Shown here: one piece after another, positions 22,198-34,146 of the stretch
How positions within the stretch are numbered: position 1 is the stretch's first letter
Layout: each line of letters starts with the position of its first letter
DNA from: Undaria pinnatifida
Taxonomy: Eukaryota; Sar; Phaeophyceae; Laminariales; Alariaceae
Assembly (NCBI GenBank): GCA_012845835.1
Contig: JABAKD010000025.1
Span: 25,899,504-25,963,503, forward strand
DNA: 64,000 nucleotides
Direction: 5' to 3'
Position numbers and translations under genes: made by a program
The notes under the pieces: generated by a model
What the model saw: the letters and a program-made list of their open reading frames with translations, nothing else
What the model was told of the DNA's origin: nothing
Databases searched by the model: none

Positions 22198-22451
22198 GGT
22201 AGACTCTCAGCTAAGACATATACAGGGAAAGGAAATAGTAGATAAAAGGAGAAGATGTAGGGAAAGGAAATGGGCAAATAGTTGGCGGAAGACACCACTG
22301 CTGTATGGTGCGATCATTCGACTTCATATTAGGTATTACTGCTGCTTTATGGAAGGATATTCGATATACATCGGAAAGGCATCTACGCTATATTGTTGGA
22401 GGGCAACAATAACAATAGTAATATACATGCTAACAACATGTACCGCCTTCT

Positions 22452-22546
22452 CTGCGCACACTACCAGGTGTACATACAAGCCTGTTACATCAATACCACA
22501 CACTACCAGGTGTACATACAAGCCTGTTACATCAATACCACCGAAA
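22452..22546. repeat. Two tandem copies of a ~47-bp unit
   Basis: The unit contains ACACTACCAGGTGTACATAC and AAGCCTGTTACATCAATACC; the copies are essentially identical, so recent. Confidence 0.85.
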
Positions 22547-22559
22547 ACACGGCCGAGCT

Positions 22560-23160
22560 GACTGATGGCGGTGCTACGCAGCGAGTGAAAACAAGCGCCT
22601 CTCATTTCGAGGCTGTGGTCTATTAAGGCCAATCTTCTGTTCCACCAGTCCCATCTATAACACGCCCTTGTCCCGGCCGTGCCTCTAGTACACCCCTGCC
22701 CCCGGTCCCTGCTCTCCTCCCTAGCTAGCGCCTCCCGCCTTTGATTTCTATGCCTTGCCTTTCGCGTCTGACTGTAATAAGTTATAGACGTGCAACATGA
22801 ACGCACAATAACTTGGATGCGCCCGATGACCACCTTTCCTCCTCCACCACAAGCATTTTCGCTTCGCGGCCAGCCTTGTACCCCCCCCCCCTCCCCCCTC
22901 CCCCGACCCTGCGCCCCCCCTCCCCGATATTCGCCCCGAACGCAACCCTAATTTCTACCATAACCGCTATATTCTCGCCCCCGCTTCTTTTCCTTTATCC
23001 CTTCCACTGCTCCCTCCACGTTTGCAATGAAGGTCGCCCCGCTTTTCCCAAGCAAGCAAGCATGGATGGGATCTTTTCCTGTTCCCCTCAGCCACAAAAC
23101 CTCACAAAACAAGAAAAATTCGCCCTCATACAAATATATACCTTGGTACGATATATCATC
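22560..23160. other. Intergenic, unassigned, C-rich
   Basis: Contains long C tracts (22879-22925). No supported gene. Confidence 0.4.
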
Positions 23161-23166
23161 TCCTTC

Positions 23167-23410
23167 CACAGCCGTCAGATTTTGTCCCCCCTCAAAAACG
23201 GATTTTATAGTTTACGCGCACAGAGTGATTAACATCACCCTCTGTTGACCCTGGTACAAGCTACACTGTAGTTCCAAGGGGAGTCGCCGGCCTTTATCCT
23301 TGATGAGGACACACAACCCGTAATACGCGCGATCGGAGTATCACACACACAGCTTGCAAAGATGAGTTTCGACGAAATGTTCGATCTCACAGCTGCAGTG
23401 TATTTTTTTT
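23167..23410 (-). mobile_element. CAGCTG-ended MITE-like repeat, nearly full copy
   Basis: From CCACAGCCGTCAGATTTTG to TTCGATCTCACAGCTGCAG with all internal landmarks of the 8196-8460 copy. A strongly diverged plus-strand copy lies close by at about 23625-23760. Confidence 0.7.
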
Positions 23411-24329
23411 TTTTACGATATAGAGGTGGCAACTTTTGGTCCAAACGTTTCCGGACGAAGGGGCTCCACGGCTAAGATACTGCTGCTGTGCAATACGCGA
23501 CTGTCCAGCGCTTATAAAATCTAGCTGTTAAGAATTCCATGGCCTTCTTCGTGCTCTGCAAAAAACACGCGTCATGCATGATAACTTAATTGTACTAAAA
23601 GTTGAGAAAGTACACGTCCGTTATCAAAATCGGATCGAGGATTTCGTCGAAAGTCGTCTTTGCAAGCCGTGCGTGACAAAACGATCGCGCGTTGTCACGG
23701 GTTGTGTGCATGCCATATGTCCTCGTGAAGGACATGACTCGGCGACTCCCCTTACTACTGTTGATAGTATTTTAACCCTCTTGTATATGAGATGGCATGT
23801 GGCGTGTATCAGGTCTTAGCTGGTGTACCCTCGTAGGCTCGCTTTCGGATGATCCGATGAAGACACAGCCTATAGACTATATGATTTGAGGCAAACGAAG
23901 GCCACGGTTAGGTAAGCCTGTAAGAGTAGAGAGCTCCAGCAGAGAAGATGTTGTTCGGCGACCCCACGCCGACATGTTGATTGATGATTGATTTGCTCAG
24001 CTTACTTCAAGTGTTATCGAGTAACGACATGATGGTTGCTGACAAGCAGCATCTCTAACAAATAGGTAGTGCTGTCAGGGTCAACAGGGCGGTGCGAAGA
24101 CGTTCAGTCCTCAATAATTTGAAGATTTAGTCACTCTGCGCACGCAAACTTTAAAAAAAAAGTACGTTTTGAGCAAAGATGTGAGGAGACGGCGCCTTGA
24201 CCCCTTGACCGACCCGACGGCAATTTTCCAATAATCCACCTTGTGACTGACGCGAAACTACTAGTTTTTAGTGTGGAACGATCGGCTTTACACGCTTGAC
24301 TGACCGCTGGACAATTAGCTTAGCTGACT

Positions 24330-24560
24330 GTAGTAGTATTGGGGCAGTATGGACCTAGGCACCGACTACTGCTTAGCAGGGGTACCTCTGGCTCTGTAAT
24401 GGCCACTCACACGAGGCTTGGTGCTTGGATGTTACATCCCTGATACTAATTGCTTGCCGTCCTCCGGATACTTTCTGGCAGACGGGAGGAGGCGGAGGCG
24501 TTCGTTCAGACAGGCAGGCGATAACGCCTGCCAGCTATACATGGGACAGCTGCTATAAAT
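24330..24560 (+). repeat. Dispersed LTR-like repeat (GTAGTATTGGGGCA family), copy 1
   Basis: Begins TGTAGTAGTATTGGGGCAGT followed by ATGGACCTAGG; contains GGCTCTGTAATGGCC and GGCGATAACGCCTGCCAGCTATA. The same sequence occurs inverted at 26020-26262 and expanded by a CTA microsatellite at 31183-31640. Start with TG and position next to an integrase relic suggest a gypsy LTR; not proven. Confidence 0.55.
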
Positions 24561-24599
24561 CCTTACGCCCCGTCGACTTTACTGGTGGATCGACATCTA

Positions 24600-25400
24600 A
24601 CGCCTGCACACGGTGGTAGATTCGTCGCCGCCTTGAGCACCGGGCACGCGGTCCTCTCGGCAGACGGTGCGCTGGCACATTGTCGCCCGTCCATTACCGT
24701 CCGGCCCCGGTATCGCGGTGAGCGTCGACCACTTCCGCCCTCTCCCGACTACACCACGGGAGAACTACTATGTCCTCCTGTTCACGGATCGTTCCACCAG
24801 GCGCACATAAATGTAAGCCAGCTCTACTGCGGATTCACGGCGGAAGGCTCAGCCGACATCCTGGTAAACCAGTACATCCCTCTGCGAGGATGTCCGGCCA
24901 GCCTCCTCCCCGATAAACAGCCGTCAATTTTGCTCCAAGCTGACGCTTTCACCGGGTAAAAGCTTCTGGGCATGCGGAAAATCCCGGCTGCTCCAGGCTG
25001 GCACGCACGGTGTGCAAGCTTTTAGGCACGCGGAACACCGCGTCTGCTCCAGGGGCTGGCACTCGCCGTGTGCGCGCTTGTAGGCATGCGGAAAACCGCG
25101 GCAAGTGCCTACCACCCCAATGGCAACAGCTGCGTCCAGCGAGTGCCTCACACCATGTGGCCCAAAATGTTCGCGATTGTCGTCAACGAACATCAGGACG
25201 ACTGGGACGTGCACGTGCCGCGCACGTGACGTTCGACCAAAATAACTCTAATAGCGCTGCCACTGGGCTGGCCCCCAGATCGAGGTGCACATGAACCGCC
25301 TCCTCCGCTCGCCACCGATCATCTTCGGGCGTCCCTACGCTCGCGGCCGCCAGAGCCTCGAGCACGATCAACTCGTTTTTCGGCGACGCCCCACCGGGGT
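24600..25400 (+). pseudogene. Ty3/gypsy-like integrase relic
   Basis: Frame 24585-24959 contains FTAEGSADILVNQYIPLRGCP, resembling the integrase core between the two catalytic Asp residues; the following SD-N-equivalent is degraded (LLPDKQPS). At 25098-25205 another frame gives SAYHPNGNSCVQRV and MFAIVVNEHQDDWDVHVP, matching the YHPxxNGxxER...DDWDxHLP part of gypsy integrases. In between, a segment of about 56-60 bp is present about three times (24930-25095). Stops and shifts make it non-functional. Confidence 0.72.
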
Positions 25401-25800
25401 GACGGGGATACCATGACGTGACCGTCTCCTGATATATTTGGTTTTGAGGGGAACCCAATCTGACGGCTGTGGAGAGCACCAACCAGCGATTTATACAGTG
25501 CACGAGTAACATAAATGTATTATCACCGGTGAGGGGAGAGAGGTGGGGGGAGGAGTAGCCCTTGTGTTAGATCGTATAATTTTGAGTAGAAGCTACTTGC
25601 CGCAAAAATTGTGCTAGACCTAAGAGAGCCGATTGATGGGAACCAGGCCACTTGGTGGTGATGGCGTTTCTGTGTCATGTTTGTGGGTGTTAAGGTTTCG
25701 TTATGACCCTATAGAGCAGTTTTCTGTTTTCATTTTCATCACTGTGCTTTGTCTTTCCAACTCAAAACGTTCGAGGCTCTATTTCACCCTCGTCGACCTT

Positions 25801-26081
25801 TTGAACAAGCCGTGGTCACAAGTGTCTCGGGACCCTTGTTCGAGATCTCACCCCCGGCAAGGGCCTGTCATTTTTATCGCGCATAGATAGGGCTCAGCGT
25901 TCCCACTTTTCGGCGTTTGTGACCGTCGATTTGCATCGCCATCGTCGAATTTCTCCAACTCACGCTCTCTCATTTTCGGCCTGACTTGTACTGGTAAGGG
26001 AGAGTCCTTGGCGGGGCTCGAACCTACAACATCAACCTCAATGGTATCCCCTCTACGTTATCGCTTGCCTGCCTGAACGAA
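25801..26081 (-). mobile_element. tRNA-derived SINE, diverged copy
   Basis: Reverse orientation: AACAAGCCGTGGTCACAAGTG, TTTTTATCGCGCATAGA, then GGCGGGGCTCGAACC (reverse of a B box). Confidence 0.65.
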
Positions 26082-26084
26082 CCT

Positions 26085-26262
26085 CCCCCCCCCCCCCTTC
26101 TGTCGGAAGGGGTGAGGGGGACAGCAACCAACTAACACCAGAGATAGATGTAACATCCCAGCAACCCTCGTGTGATCGACCATTACAGAGCCAGAGGCAC
26201 TCCTGCATGGCAGTAGTCGCCCCCTAGGTCCATATTGCCCCAATACTACTACAGTCGACCTC
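26085..26262 (-). repeat. LTR-like repeat (GTAGTATTGGGGCA family), inverted copy
   Basis: Contains the complement of ATGGACCTAGG and GTAGTATTGGGGCA ending at about 26253; similar to 24330-24560 read on the minus strand. Confidence 0.6.
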
Positions 26263-26289
26263 AACAGTTATTATTAATACTATTAACAG

Positions 26290-27740
26290 TACACGGCTAG
26301 CTGTTAAACCACCGGGAAAACGCGGGTATGAACAGCACGCCGCAGTAGTATAGCTCATTGCATTGTACAGCCTACTCACAGGATACGGTTCGAATCCTTT
26401 TTTTCTCCCATAATGACTAATTCTAGGATATAGCCCCCCTCCCCCCCCGAAAAAAGGAAAAAAAAAACAGCGATTTTCTTCACCGAACGTTTCATGGTTG
26501 CTCGACACGAGGAAGGATCGGCCATGAAGAAAACATCTCCATAAATCTGTGTTCTTGTTTGCAAAGAAAGGACTGTTCCAAAGGTGACATCGGGGTGGAA
26601 AGGGGCACCGTATATTTCAGGAGATACGGCCGGAACCTGGTTGAAAAAAACCCGGCGATTTTTATTTGAAGAAAGTTGGGGGCGGCGGGCGGGGCGCGGG
26701 GAGGCGGCGGGGGGGGGGCTACCGTAGAAAGACTCTTGTGTTTACTAAATATTATGCTTGAAGTACATACATACGTCTTGGGACAGGCTGTCTGTGTCTT
26801 GATCGGGCCATCCGCAAGCGAGCCTACTACGCAAGCGTATACCAGCTACGGGCTGACACACGCTACGCACCGCCACTTAAAGGTCAAGAGCGTGTCCGTA
26901 GTCAAGACACATATCGCTCGGCGTTACGCACCCTCCTCCCCGTCGCCGAGAACGTCAGCTCGGATACTTTTGATATCATCATGTCATCACGAGTCATCCC
27001 GGCGGTGGTAGCGGTGTTGCAGGTTATGGGTTAATTTTTTCTGTTTAGATGAGAAAACGGTATTGTTTAACTTTTTTGGCAACGTCGGAGGAGGCAAGAG
27101 ACATCAAAGGGCACGACGAGAAGGACACCCTTGAAGCAGGTGTCGCGACTCCAAGCTGCATCTACCACGGTGTCGTCTTGGAACACTACCTGTAGACGGT
27201 GCTTTTTTAACCAAAAACGGGTGTTCATGTATGTGGTTGATTTCTCTCAAAAACGGGTACGTTCTAGAATTAAGCCAAAAACGCAGCCCACGGACCCCGC
27301 GAAGGGGCAAAAACAAATCTTACCTGTTGTTGAGGGAAAACGACCCTTTTTTTTTGCCGGAGGTGCTCAAGCGAGGAACGGCGGTTATTCTGATAACTTA
27401 GGATATCTTTACGACAACTTTGTTGTTCTAGGGCTACGGTATGTAGGTACTGCTGTAGGTATCAATAGCTACGCGGTATATGCAAGTGACGGTCGGGTTG
27501 CGTGGACGAATGAATGGGTTCGAAGCCTTGATTCGGGTGAAGTCCTGAGCTCCGTCTCGTCGCGTGTTGGAGGAGCTAGCTCAGAAAGTCCTGCTGCTGC
27601 ACCCGCACCTAGGTGGGGATGGCTCATTCTCTGATACATTCATCATCCCAGCATGCCTCGTTTCATCCGAGGCGGCGTGTTTTTCTTTCTTCGTGTTCTG
27701 TTCATGCGTTATGTATGTTTGTATATATAATAGGTCGGAG
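26290..27740. other. Intergenic, unassigned
   Basis: Holds a G-rich block (26680-26720) and an open frame 27131-27634 with no recognisable domain. Low-complexity ends make that frame unconvincing as a gene. Confidence 0.4.
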
Positions 27741-27751
27741 TCCCCGATGGA

Positions 27752-27785
27752 GCAGTAGTAGTAGTAGTAGTAGTAGTAGCAGTAA

Positions 27786-27821
<36 letters not shown>

Positions 27822-27833
27822 TAGTAGTAGTAA

Positions 27834-27868
<35 letters not shown>
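27752..27868. repeat. (TAG)n microsatellite, ~117 bp
   Basis: Nearly pure GTA/TAG triplets with a few AGTAAT/AGTGGT variants. Confidence 0.95.
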
Positions 27869-27914
27869 AATCTCGTCCCTACTAAAGTCGAAGGCCGTGC
27901 GTTAATGTCTCACC

Positions 27915-28195
27915 GAGTGTCGAGAGCATCTTGCTCGCAGGGACTTTTTCTCGTGAAAAATTGACGAGCGGAACGCGCGAGAGCGTGATGAGTTAGTTGT
28001 TTTAGCGAAATTCGATGAAAATCGTCGAGTGTAAAAAAAAAGCTGAAAAATTGGGAATGCCGAACCCTATCTATCTATGCGCGCGATAAAAATGAAGGCG
28101 AGTTTTCGGGGATCGGGGGAGAGAAGGGAGAGGACAACTAACTGCGCCCACGTCTCGTCCAGAAGATCGCCGAGGGTCAAGCCTCTTTTACTGCG
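27915..28195 (+). mobile_element. tRNA-derived SINE, old copy
   Basis: Body matches the family (GGAACGCGCGAGAGCGTGATG, ATGCGCGCGATAAAAATG, GCGCCCACGTCTCGTCCAGAAG); the tRNA-like head is not recognisable. Confidence 0.55.
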
Positions 28196-28669
28196 CAACA
28201 GGGTCGAGCTGGATGGAGAGTAAAAAAAGTGATTACTAAAGAAAAAAAAAACTAAAAAGAAAAACGAAATACATTTGGCACACTACTACTCTTATAGCTA
28301 GTATATATAGCATATTACCATACAATAGCAGGTACTGGTATTAAATAATACCTGGTGGTGGTGCATACCCCTCCTCCTGCCCCTAACAACCGCTCCACCC
28401 CCCCCCCCTCGAACCCCACCGGTGGGCGTTGGTTGGCAACCACGCTGTAACCATGTCAACCACTGCGTGAGCTAGACAACCAGGGTACCGTTTTGTTGTT
28501 TTCTTCTGGCGGTCATCATTTAATAATAAATTGTGGTTATCGAGTTAGATCATGTTCGCGGGGTCGAGAACCCTACCTCCGCACAACAAGGGGAATGATC
28601 GCATTACGCAGAGTGTGAATATGGTAAGGCACCCGCGAGGTAGCTACATATTAATATCCATCCATCCAT

Positions 28670-28965
28670 TGCTGTCTCTGGAGCGGCCACACCAGAAAAC
28701 AAAGTAACTCATTGGCGCTGTCACCCACAAGCAAGAAAGTAGCACAAGGTGCCGAAGTCCGTCTTACGAGCGAATCTTGGAAGGATGCGGTTCACCCTTC
28801 ATGCGACTCGCCGAACACCTCACGGCACTTCGCGCTTGGTGCAAGCAATGTCTGCCTGGTCGGTGAAAACCCGATGTGCTCCGTCCCAGCATAGTAGGGA
28901 TGCGAGAGTCTATGGTCATACGACTACGACCATGCACAAACTGAGTACACCCGCCTTTCCCCGCC
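28670..28965 (+). repeat. Dispersed ~300-bp repeat (GCTGTCTCTGG...CTGAGTA family)
   Basis: Shares TTGCTGTCTCTGGAG, GGCCACACCAGAAAACAAA, CATGCGACTCGCCGAACACC and GATGTGCTCCGTCCCAGCATA with the inverted copy at 57960-58262; shorter copies at 40080-40245 and 45140-45310. No coding capacity; class unknown. Confidence 0.7.
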
Positions 28966-29001
28966 GCCCCCACCATCACCTACTACCACTTCTTCCAATA
29001 T

Positions 29002-29343
<342 letters not shown>

Positions 29344-29789
29344 TTTTGATGGACTGTTTTGTTTCGAGCTCGTATTATATCGTATATACACAATATACTA
29401 ATATACTATTTTAACGCTAGTATTATTAGTCGTGGGGCAGAATGAACCTATTGTGTAGAGGCCGACCGACTCCTCTTGTTGCTGTGGTGACGTTGTGCAG
29501 GCTGTCGGCGCTACCGGTAATAGCTATAATAATGTGTGTATTAATAGTAAGGTTTATCATTTTGACCACTTTGTGGGGGGGCCTCTCACTCTCATGTAGT
29601 GCGCGTGTTAATTCCACTATATAAACTACTACTAGTAGTCTCTACAAATTCAATGAGCCCAATCTTTACGTAGCAGGGGAGGGGGTGGGTACAGATAGCA
29701 GTACTAAGTATAGTAGTTTAAACAATTACTTAGTACTCACTAACTTACCTGATATCCACCCTAGACCTTACAGCCTGCATATATATATA

Positions 29790-29978
29790 TATATTGTAAC
29801 TCGCCCCCGCCCGGAACGGCGGGTTAACAAGTCTCGGCCTGATGTACGGGCGGACGTGTCGAAATGCATCACCAATGAATGGTCGCAGAGGGTAGAGGTT
29901 ACGACATACTCGTCGATCGAGAAGATGTTTGAGGTATGTACGTGCGCTTTGAACTACCTGGTATGTCTTACAGGCTAA
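29790..29978 (+). other. Coding-like fragment of unknown origin
   Basis: On the plus strand, SRPDVRADVSKCITNEWSQR, VEVTTYSSIEKMFE is followed at 29935 by GTATGT, a possible donor; the open frame continues for 12 more residues. Amino-acid composition looks protein-like, unlike the surrounding repeats. Family not recognised. May be a single exon of an unseen gene or a transposon relic. Confidence 0.3.
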
Positions 29979-30575
29979 ATAATGTGGGATATCTAACGTA
30001 GCTAGTATCATAGCTAATCCATCGTTACCCCTTAGTAGTACGCCGTATATATCTAAGCCAAACAAAAACCCATATATATTTACATCCAACGTATTCATAA
30101 TATAATATGGATTTAAAGGGTCCATTCAAAACCCTTCGTCTCGTATACTATTTTCACTCCCTCCTTCGGGGGTGCTGACGTAACACTTGGCCGAGAAAAC
30201 TGCCGATTGCAGCATCATCGACCACATGGTGAGCAAATCCCAGCTAGCTGCTGCTGGTGGTGGTGGTGTATATAGGAGATGTCTGTTCGAGCTGCAGCGC
30301 GGTAGGTTGTGAGGCAAAGCGCGAAGCATGGCGATAATATTAATACCCTTTGGATTGCCTCATATGCAACTTTTTTTTTTTGGACGCTCTTGATGATTAG
30401 ATCGCACCCGCACGAGTCGCTTTTTGGTCTGCATTGATGATGTCAATGACTCTCGGAAGGGTTAACTTATTTAATGAATAGTCTAGTAAATAATAATGAT
30501 AGTATAGTAGTAGTGCCGCTCAACTATTTTCTCGAGTGTTGTGTGTTCGCACGAACAATGCAGCTCCAACGTACA

Positions 30576-30942
30576 TGGTGTAAGGCTTAATTTGGGTAGG
30601 CAAATACTTAACCTGCTATTAATACCACTCACTGGCCAAAACGGATTGATACCCTCTAATTGCTTAACAAGTGGCGTCGTCGACAGGACCGTATTATAAG
30701 TTTTTGGGTCGTGGGTTCGAATCTCACCATCCACCAATAATAATAAACTTTTACGACTTTCCCCTTTTTTCGTCGATTCGGGAACTTGAAAAGTACTCTC
30801 CTCCCCGGCATACCCAGGAAATGGAACCGCGTGGATATTGACATGCCCGCCCGTACATCTGGCCGACCTGCTATCCCGCCGTTTCAGGGGGGGGAGAGTG
30901 TTAAAAGGCTTAGTTTGGGTAGGCAGATGGTTAACCTTTTGC
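30576..30942 (+). mobile_element. TRIM-like element, diverged and truncated copy
   Basis: Left terminal repeat about 30576-30669, then GTGGCGTCGTCGACAGGAC, GGGTCGTGGGTTCGAATC, a purine tract (AGGGGGGGGAGAG) and a 3' terminal repeat beginning TGTTAAAAGGCTTAG that stops at about 30942. Confidence 0.75.
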
Positions 30943-31182
30943 GTCAATCAATCCATCAAGTACGTATTAATAAGTGGTTCCGTGTCCCTGGGGACCAAGG
31001 GAGGGTATAATTGTCATTACTGGCATGCATTCGTTCTGCCTTGTTGTGCATGCCATTGACATTCGTTTTGTTTTTGCGTGTTACCTCGCCATCTGAGCCC
31101 CGATCATGGCCTTTTCGACAACATCGTGTATATCATACCATTAATATTAATGACACACATGCGTCCTGCCGGCGACGCCAGT

Positions 31183-31640
<458 letters not shown>

Positions 31641-31744
31641 ACTGCTATACATCGTAGCGCCCCAACGGGGAAGAGGGGGGGTACACCATATAACACTACT
31701 ACGCGATGAGCGAAACGGTTGGTGAAGAACAAGAACTACGTCGG

Positions 31745-31885
31745 GAGTCGGTGCTTTCCGCGTGGCGCAACAACAGAGTGAGGGGGGACCCTAAATCTCA
31801 AGGTGCCATACGGAGGGGGTCGGTGCTCTCCGCGTGGCATAACAGCAGCGAGAGAGGGGGAACCTAAAATCTCAAGGCGCTACAT
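31745..31885. repeat. Two tandem copies of a ~67-bp unit
   Basis: The unit contains GTCGGTGCTCTCCGCGTGGC and CCTAAATCTCAAGG. Confidence 0.8.
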
Positions 31886-32035
31886 AATGTCATAGCAGCA
31901 ATCACCCCAGCAGGCCCTCACGGCAGCACGAAGGGAAAGGACAGACCAGCACGAACGAGCACATCTTATTATCGGGTCGGTTTATAACCTACATATATAG
32001 TCTATATATATTATATTATAAGAATAAAAACACAC

Positions 32036-32370
32036 TCCAGCTGTGAGATCGAAGATTTCGTCGAAACTCATCTTTGCAAGCTGTGTGTGATACTCCGATC
32101 GCGCGCATTACGTACCAGGTATATTATAAAAAATGAAAATACACTCCAGCGATGAGATCGAAGATTTCGTCGAAACTCATCTTTGCAAGCTGTGTGTGAT
32201 ACTCCGATCGCGCGTATTACGAGTTGTGTGTCCTCATTAAGGATATAGGTCGGCGACTCCCCTTACAACTACAGTGTAGCTATCAGGGTCAACAGGGTGA
32301 TTTTAGTCAGTCTGTGCGCGGAAACTATAAAACCCGTTTCTGAGGGGGACAAAATCTGACAGCTGTGAAG
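32036..32370 (+). mobile_element. CAGCTG-ended MITE-like repeat, one partial and one full copy in tandem
   Basis: First copy 32036-32112 breaks off at GCGCGCATTACG; a second complete copy runs from CACTCCAGCGATGAGATCGA (~32142) to AATCTGACAGCTGTG (~32367). Another partial copy lies at 32900-33027. Confidence 0.75.
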
Positions 32371-32860
32371 GGAAATGTAACCTTTGATCAAGTGAATCTT
32401 GTAAGTCGAATAACCGGTGAGGGGGTGGGGCGGAGTTTTGAAGGACGTGGGGGCCTGGTTTTGATCAAAAGCGAGCGGGTTTGGAGGAAGGGGGGGTGGG
32501 GGGGAAAGGGCGCAATTTGTGCATGTAAGCTATAAATCCTTTCGAGGGGATAAATCTGACGGTTTTGGCATCAGTATATTATTGGGGGCGGGGGGGAAGG
32601 GGGGCGGGGGGGGCAGCTCAATATGTGCCTGGAAACTATACATTATTTTGAGGGGATAAATGTGACGGTTTTGGAAATAATACATCAGTTTATCATGTAT
32701 ATCCTGGGGTAAGTCGTACAATCAGTGAGTAAAGAGAGGGTGGAGTGTTCGAGGGGGTGGGGTTGGGATGGGTTGGGGGGGAGGTGGGGGGTGTGGGGGC
32801 GGGGGGGGGGGCGGGGGGGGGGAGGAAGGGCTTTAGGTGAGGGGTTTGTTTATATATAGT
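32371..32860. repeat. G-rich region with tandem copies of the MITE end
   Basis: GAAACTATA...GAGGGG...AAATCTGACGGTTTTGG recurs at about 32330, 32530 and 32640, separated by G tracts (e.g. 32580-32615, 32760-32825). It looks like amplification of one end of the preceding MITE-like element. Confidence 0.65.
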
Positions 32861-33308
32861 CTAAATATATTATAAAAAATGAAATATATTATATTATAAG
32901 AATAAAAACACACTCCAGCTGTGAGATCGAAGATTTTGTCAAAACTCATCTTTGCAAGCTGCGTGTGATACTCCGAGCGCGCGTATTACGGGTTGTGTGT
33001 CCTCATTAACGATATAGGTCGGCGTATATATATACTACCTGCTTGGTGCTTGATCTGAGAGAGTGACAAAACAAGCCACCACGCAACGCGTTCATGATGC
33101 ATGCTGCTATGATACGTGCGGTGGACGTACACACCATCTGTTTTATGAGGCTCCTGTATACCCATCCATCCTTCTCCCAAAAGCTAATTTGGGGGGGGAG
33201 GGGGGGAGGGATCGCTACCCGGTGAATAATATCATGACCTATGTACGTATACAACGAAAATTATTCCCGCGCCCCCCCAAAAAGTGGTGAAACTCCGACG
33301 AGTTTGCG

Positions 33309-33402
33309 TTAAATAAAGCCTTTACAACTGGAAACCCTTTTTGGGCGACAAATTTACTTGAAGTTAGTATAGGGAGGGATTTTGGGGTTCTAAAGGGGTT
33401 AA
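33309..33402. mobile_element. TTAA-ended mini-MITE
   Basis: TTAAATAAAGCCTTTACAAC ... TTACTTGAAGTTAGTATAGG ... TTCTAAAGGGGTTAA, bounded by TTAA on both sides. Confidence 0.75.
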
Positions 33403-33775
33403 GGAACTCCGTCATTCAGATATAATATATTTTCTCAGTCGGAAAGTGATTACTTACACCTCTATTATCGTATATAGCATGCCCATATCATACCTTAACC
33501 GTATGCAACACCACAATAACTTGTCAATAACATGACAGCACATGATATGGTACACGGCGGGGGAGGCTTCCTGCTTGAGGACCTCCGACTACATAGCTCT
33601 CTGCCAAAAATCGGTTTGGGGGAAAGAAAAGGTGTTGTTGTGGTGTTGCCCTGGAAGTCTAACAAGGCGTAAGATCTAGATCTGGAAACGATATAAAAAG
33701 GGGTTTCACATGCCTTTGAAGGCATGTGCGTATAGGAAAAAGGGAATGATGCTTTTTCTTCGCGGATTAGCAACG

Positions 33776-34146
33776 TGTTATAAGGCTTAGTTTGGGTAAG
33801 CTATTGGTTAACCTTTTGCAAGTGGTCAAACGGACTAATACCCACTAAAGTCCTTAACAAATGGCGTCGTCGGCAGGACATGGGTTTTTGGGTCGTGGGT
33901 TCGATCCCCACATCCACCATAATAAACTTTTTCAGATTTTCCCATGGCGAACTTGAAAAATACCCTCCCCGGTATCCCCAGGAAATGAAACGGCTTGGAT
34001 ATTGACAGAGGTCCGCCGTATATCCGGCCGACCTGCTATCCCGCCGTTTCAGGGGGGGAGAGTGTTATAAGGCTTAGTTTGGGTAAGCTATTGGTTAACC
34101 TTTTGCAAGTGGTCAAACGGACTACTACCCACTAAAGTCCTTAACA
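33776..34146 (+). mobile_element. Complete TRIM-like LTR retrotransposon (371 bp)
   Basis: Two 84-bp terminal repeats (33776-33859, 34063-34146) differ by one base, start TGTTA and end TAACA. Right after the 5' repeat: TGGCGTCGTCGGCAGGA, in the position of a primer-binding site. Right before the 3' repeat: purine tract AGGGGGGGAGAG. Flanked by AACG on both sides (4-bp target duplication). No protein is encoded; the interior holds a tRNA-like T-arm plus CCA (GTGGGTTCGATCCCCAC ... CCACCA). Mobilisation would need proteins from an autonomous element. Confidence 0.88.

Larger units (their letters stand above)
17584..22260 (+). mobile_element. Degraded RLE-type non-LTR retrotransposon
   Basis: One long plus-strand coding region, now broken: Ala/Gly/Pro-rich N-terminus, RING-like zinc motif, helical region, reverse transcriptase, CCHC motif and restriction-like endonuclease in order. 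This order fits early-branching non-LTR elements (R2/NeSL-like layout). Seen lesions: two +1 G changes in G runs, in-frame stops at 19936, 20459, 20798 and 21038, and at least one further shift before 21346. Borders are uncertain: no poly(A), TSD or terminal repeat was recognised. GC content and absence of introns contrast with the neighbourhood. Confidence 0.85.

Noticed and set aside
26340-26415. Possible tRNA gene (TAGTATAGCTCATTGC ... GGTTCGAATCC)
   Set aside because: A and B boxes are plausible but the T and acceptor stems do not pair; at most a relic.
27131-27634. 167-codon plus-strand frame
   Set aside because: No recognised domain, low-complexity end, no splice or homologue support; left unannotated as a gene.
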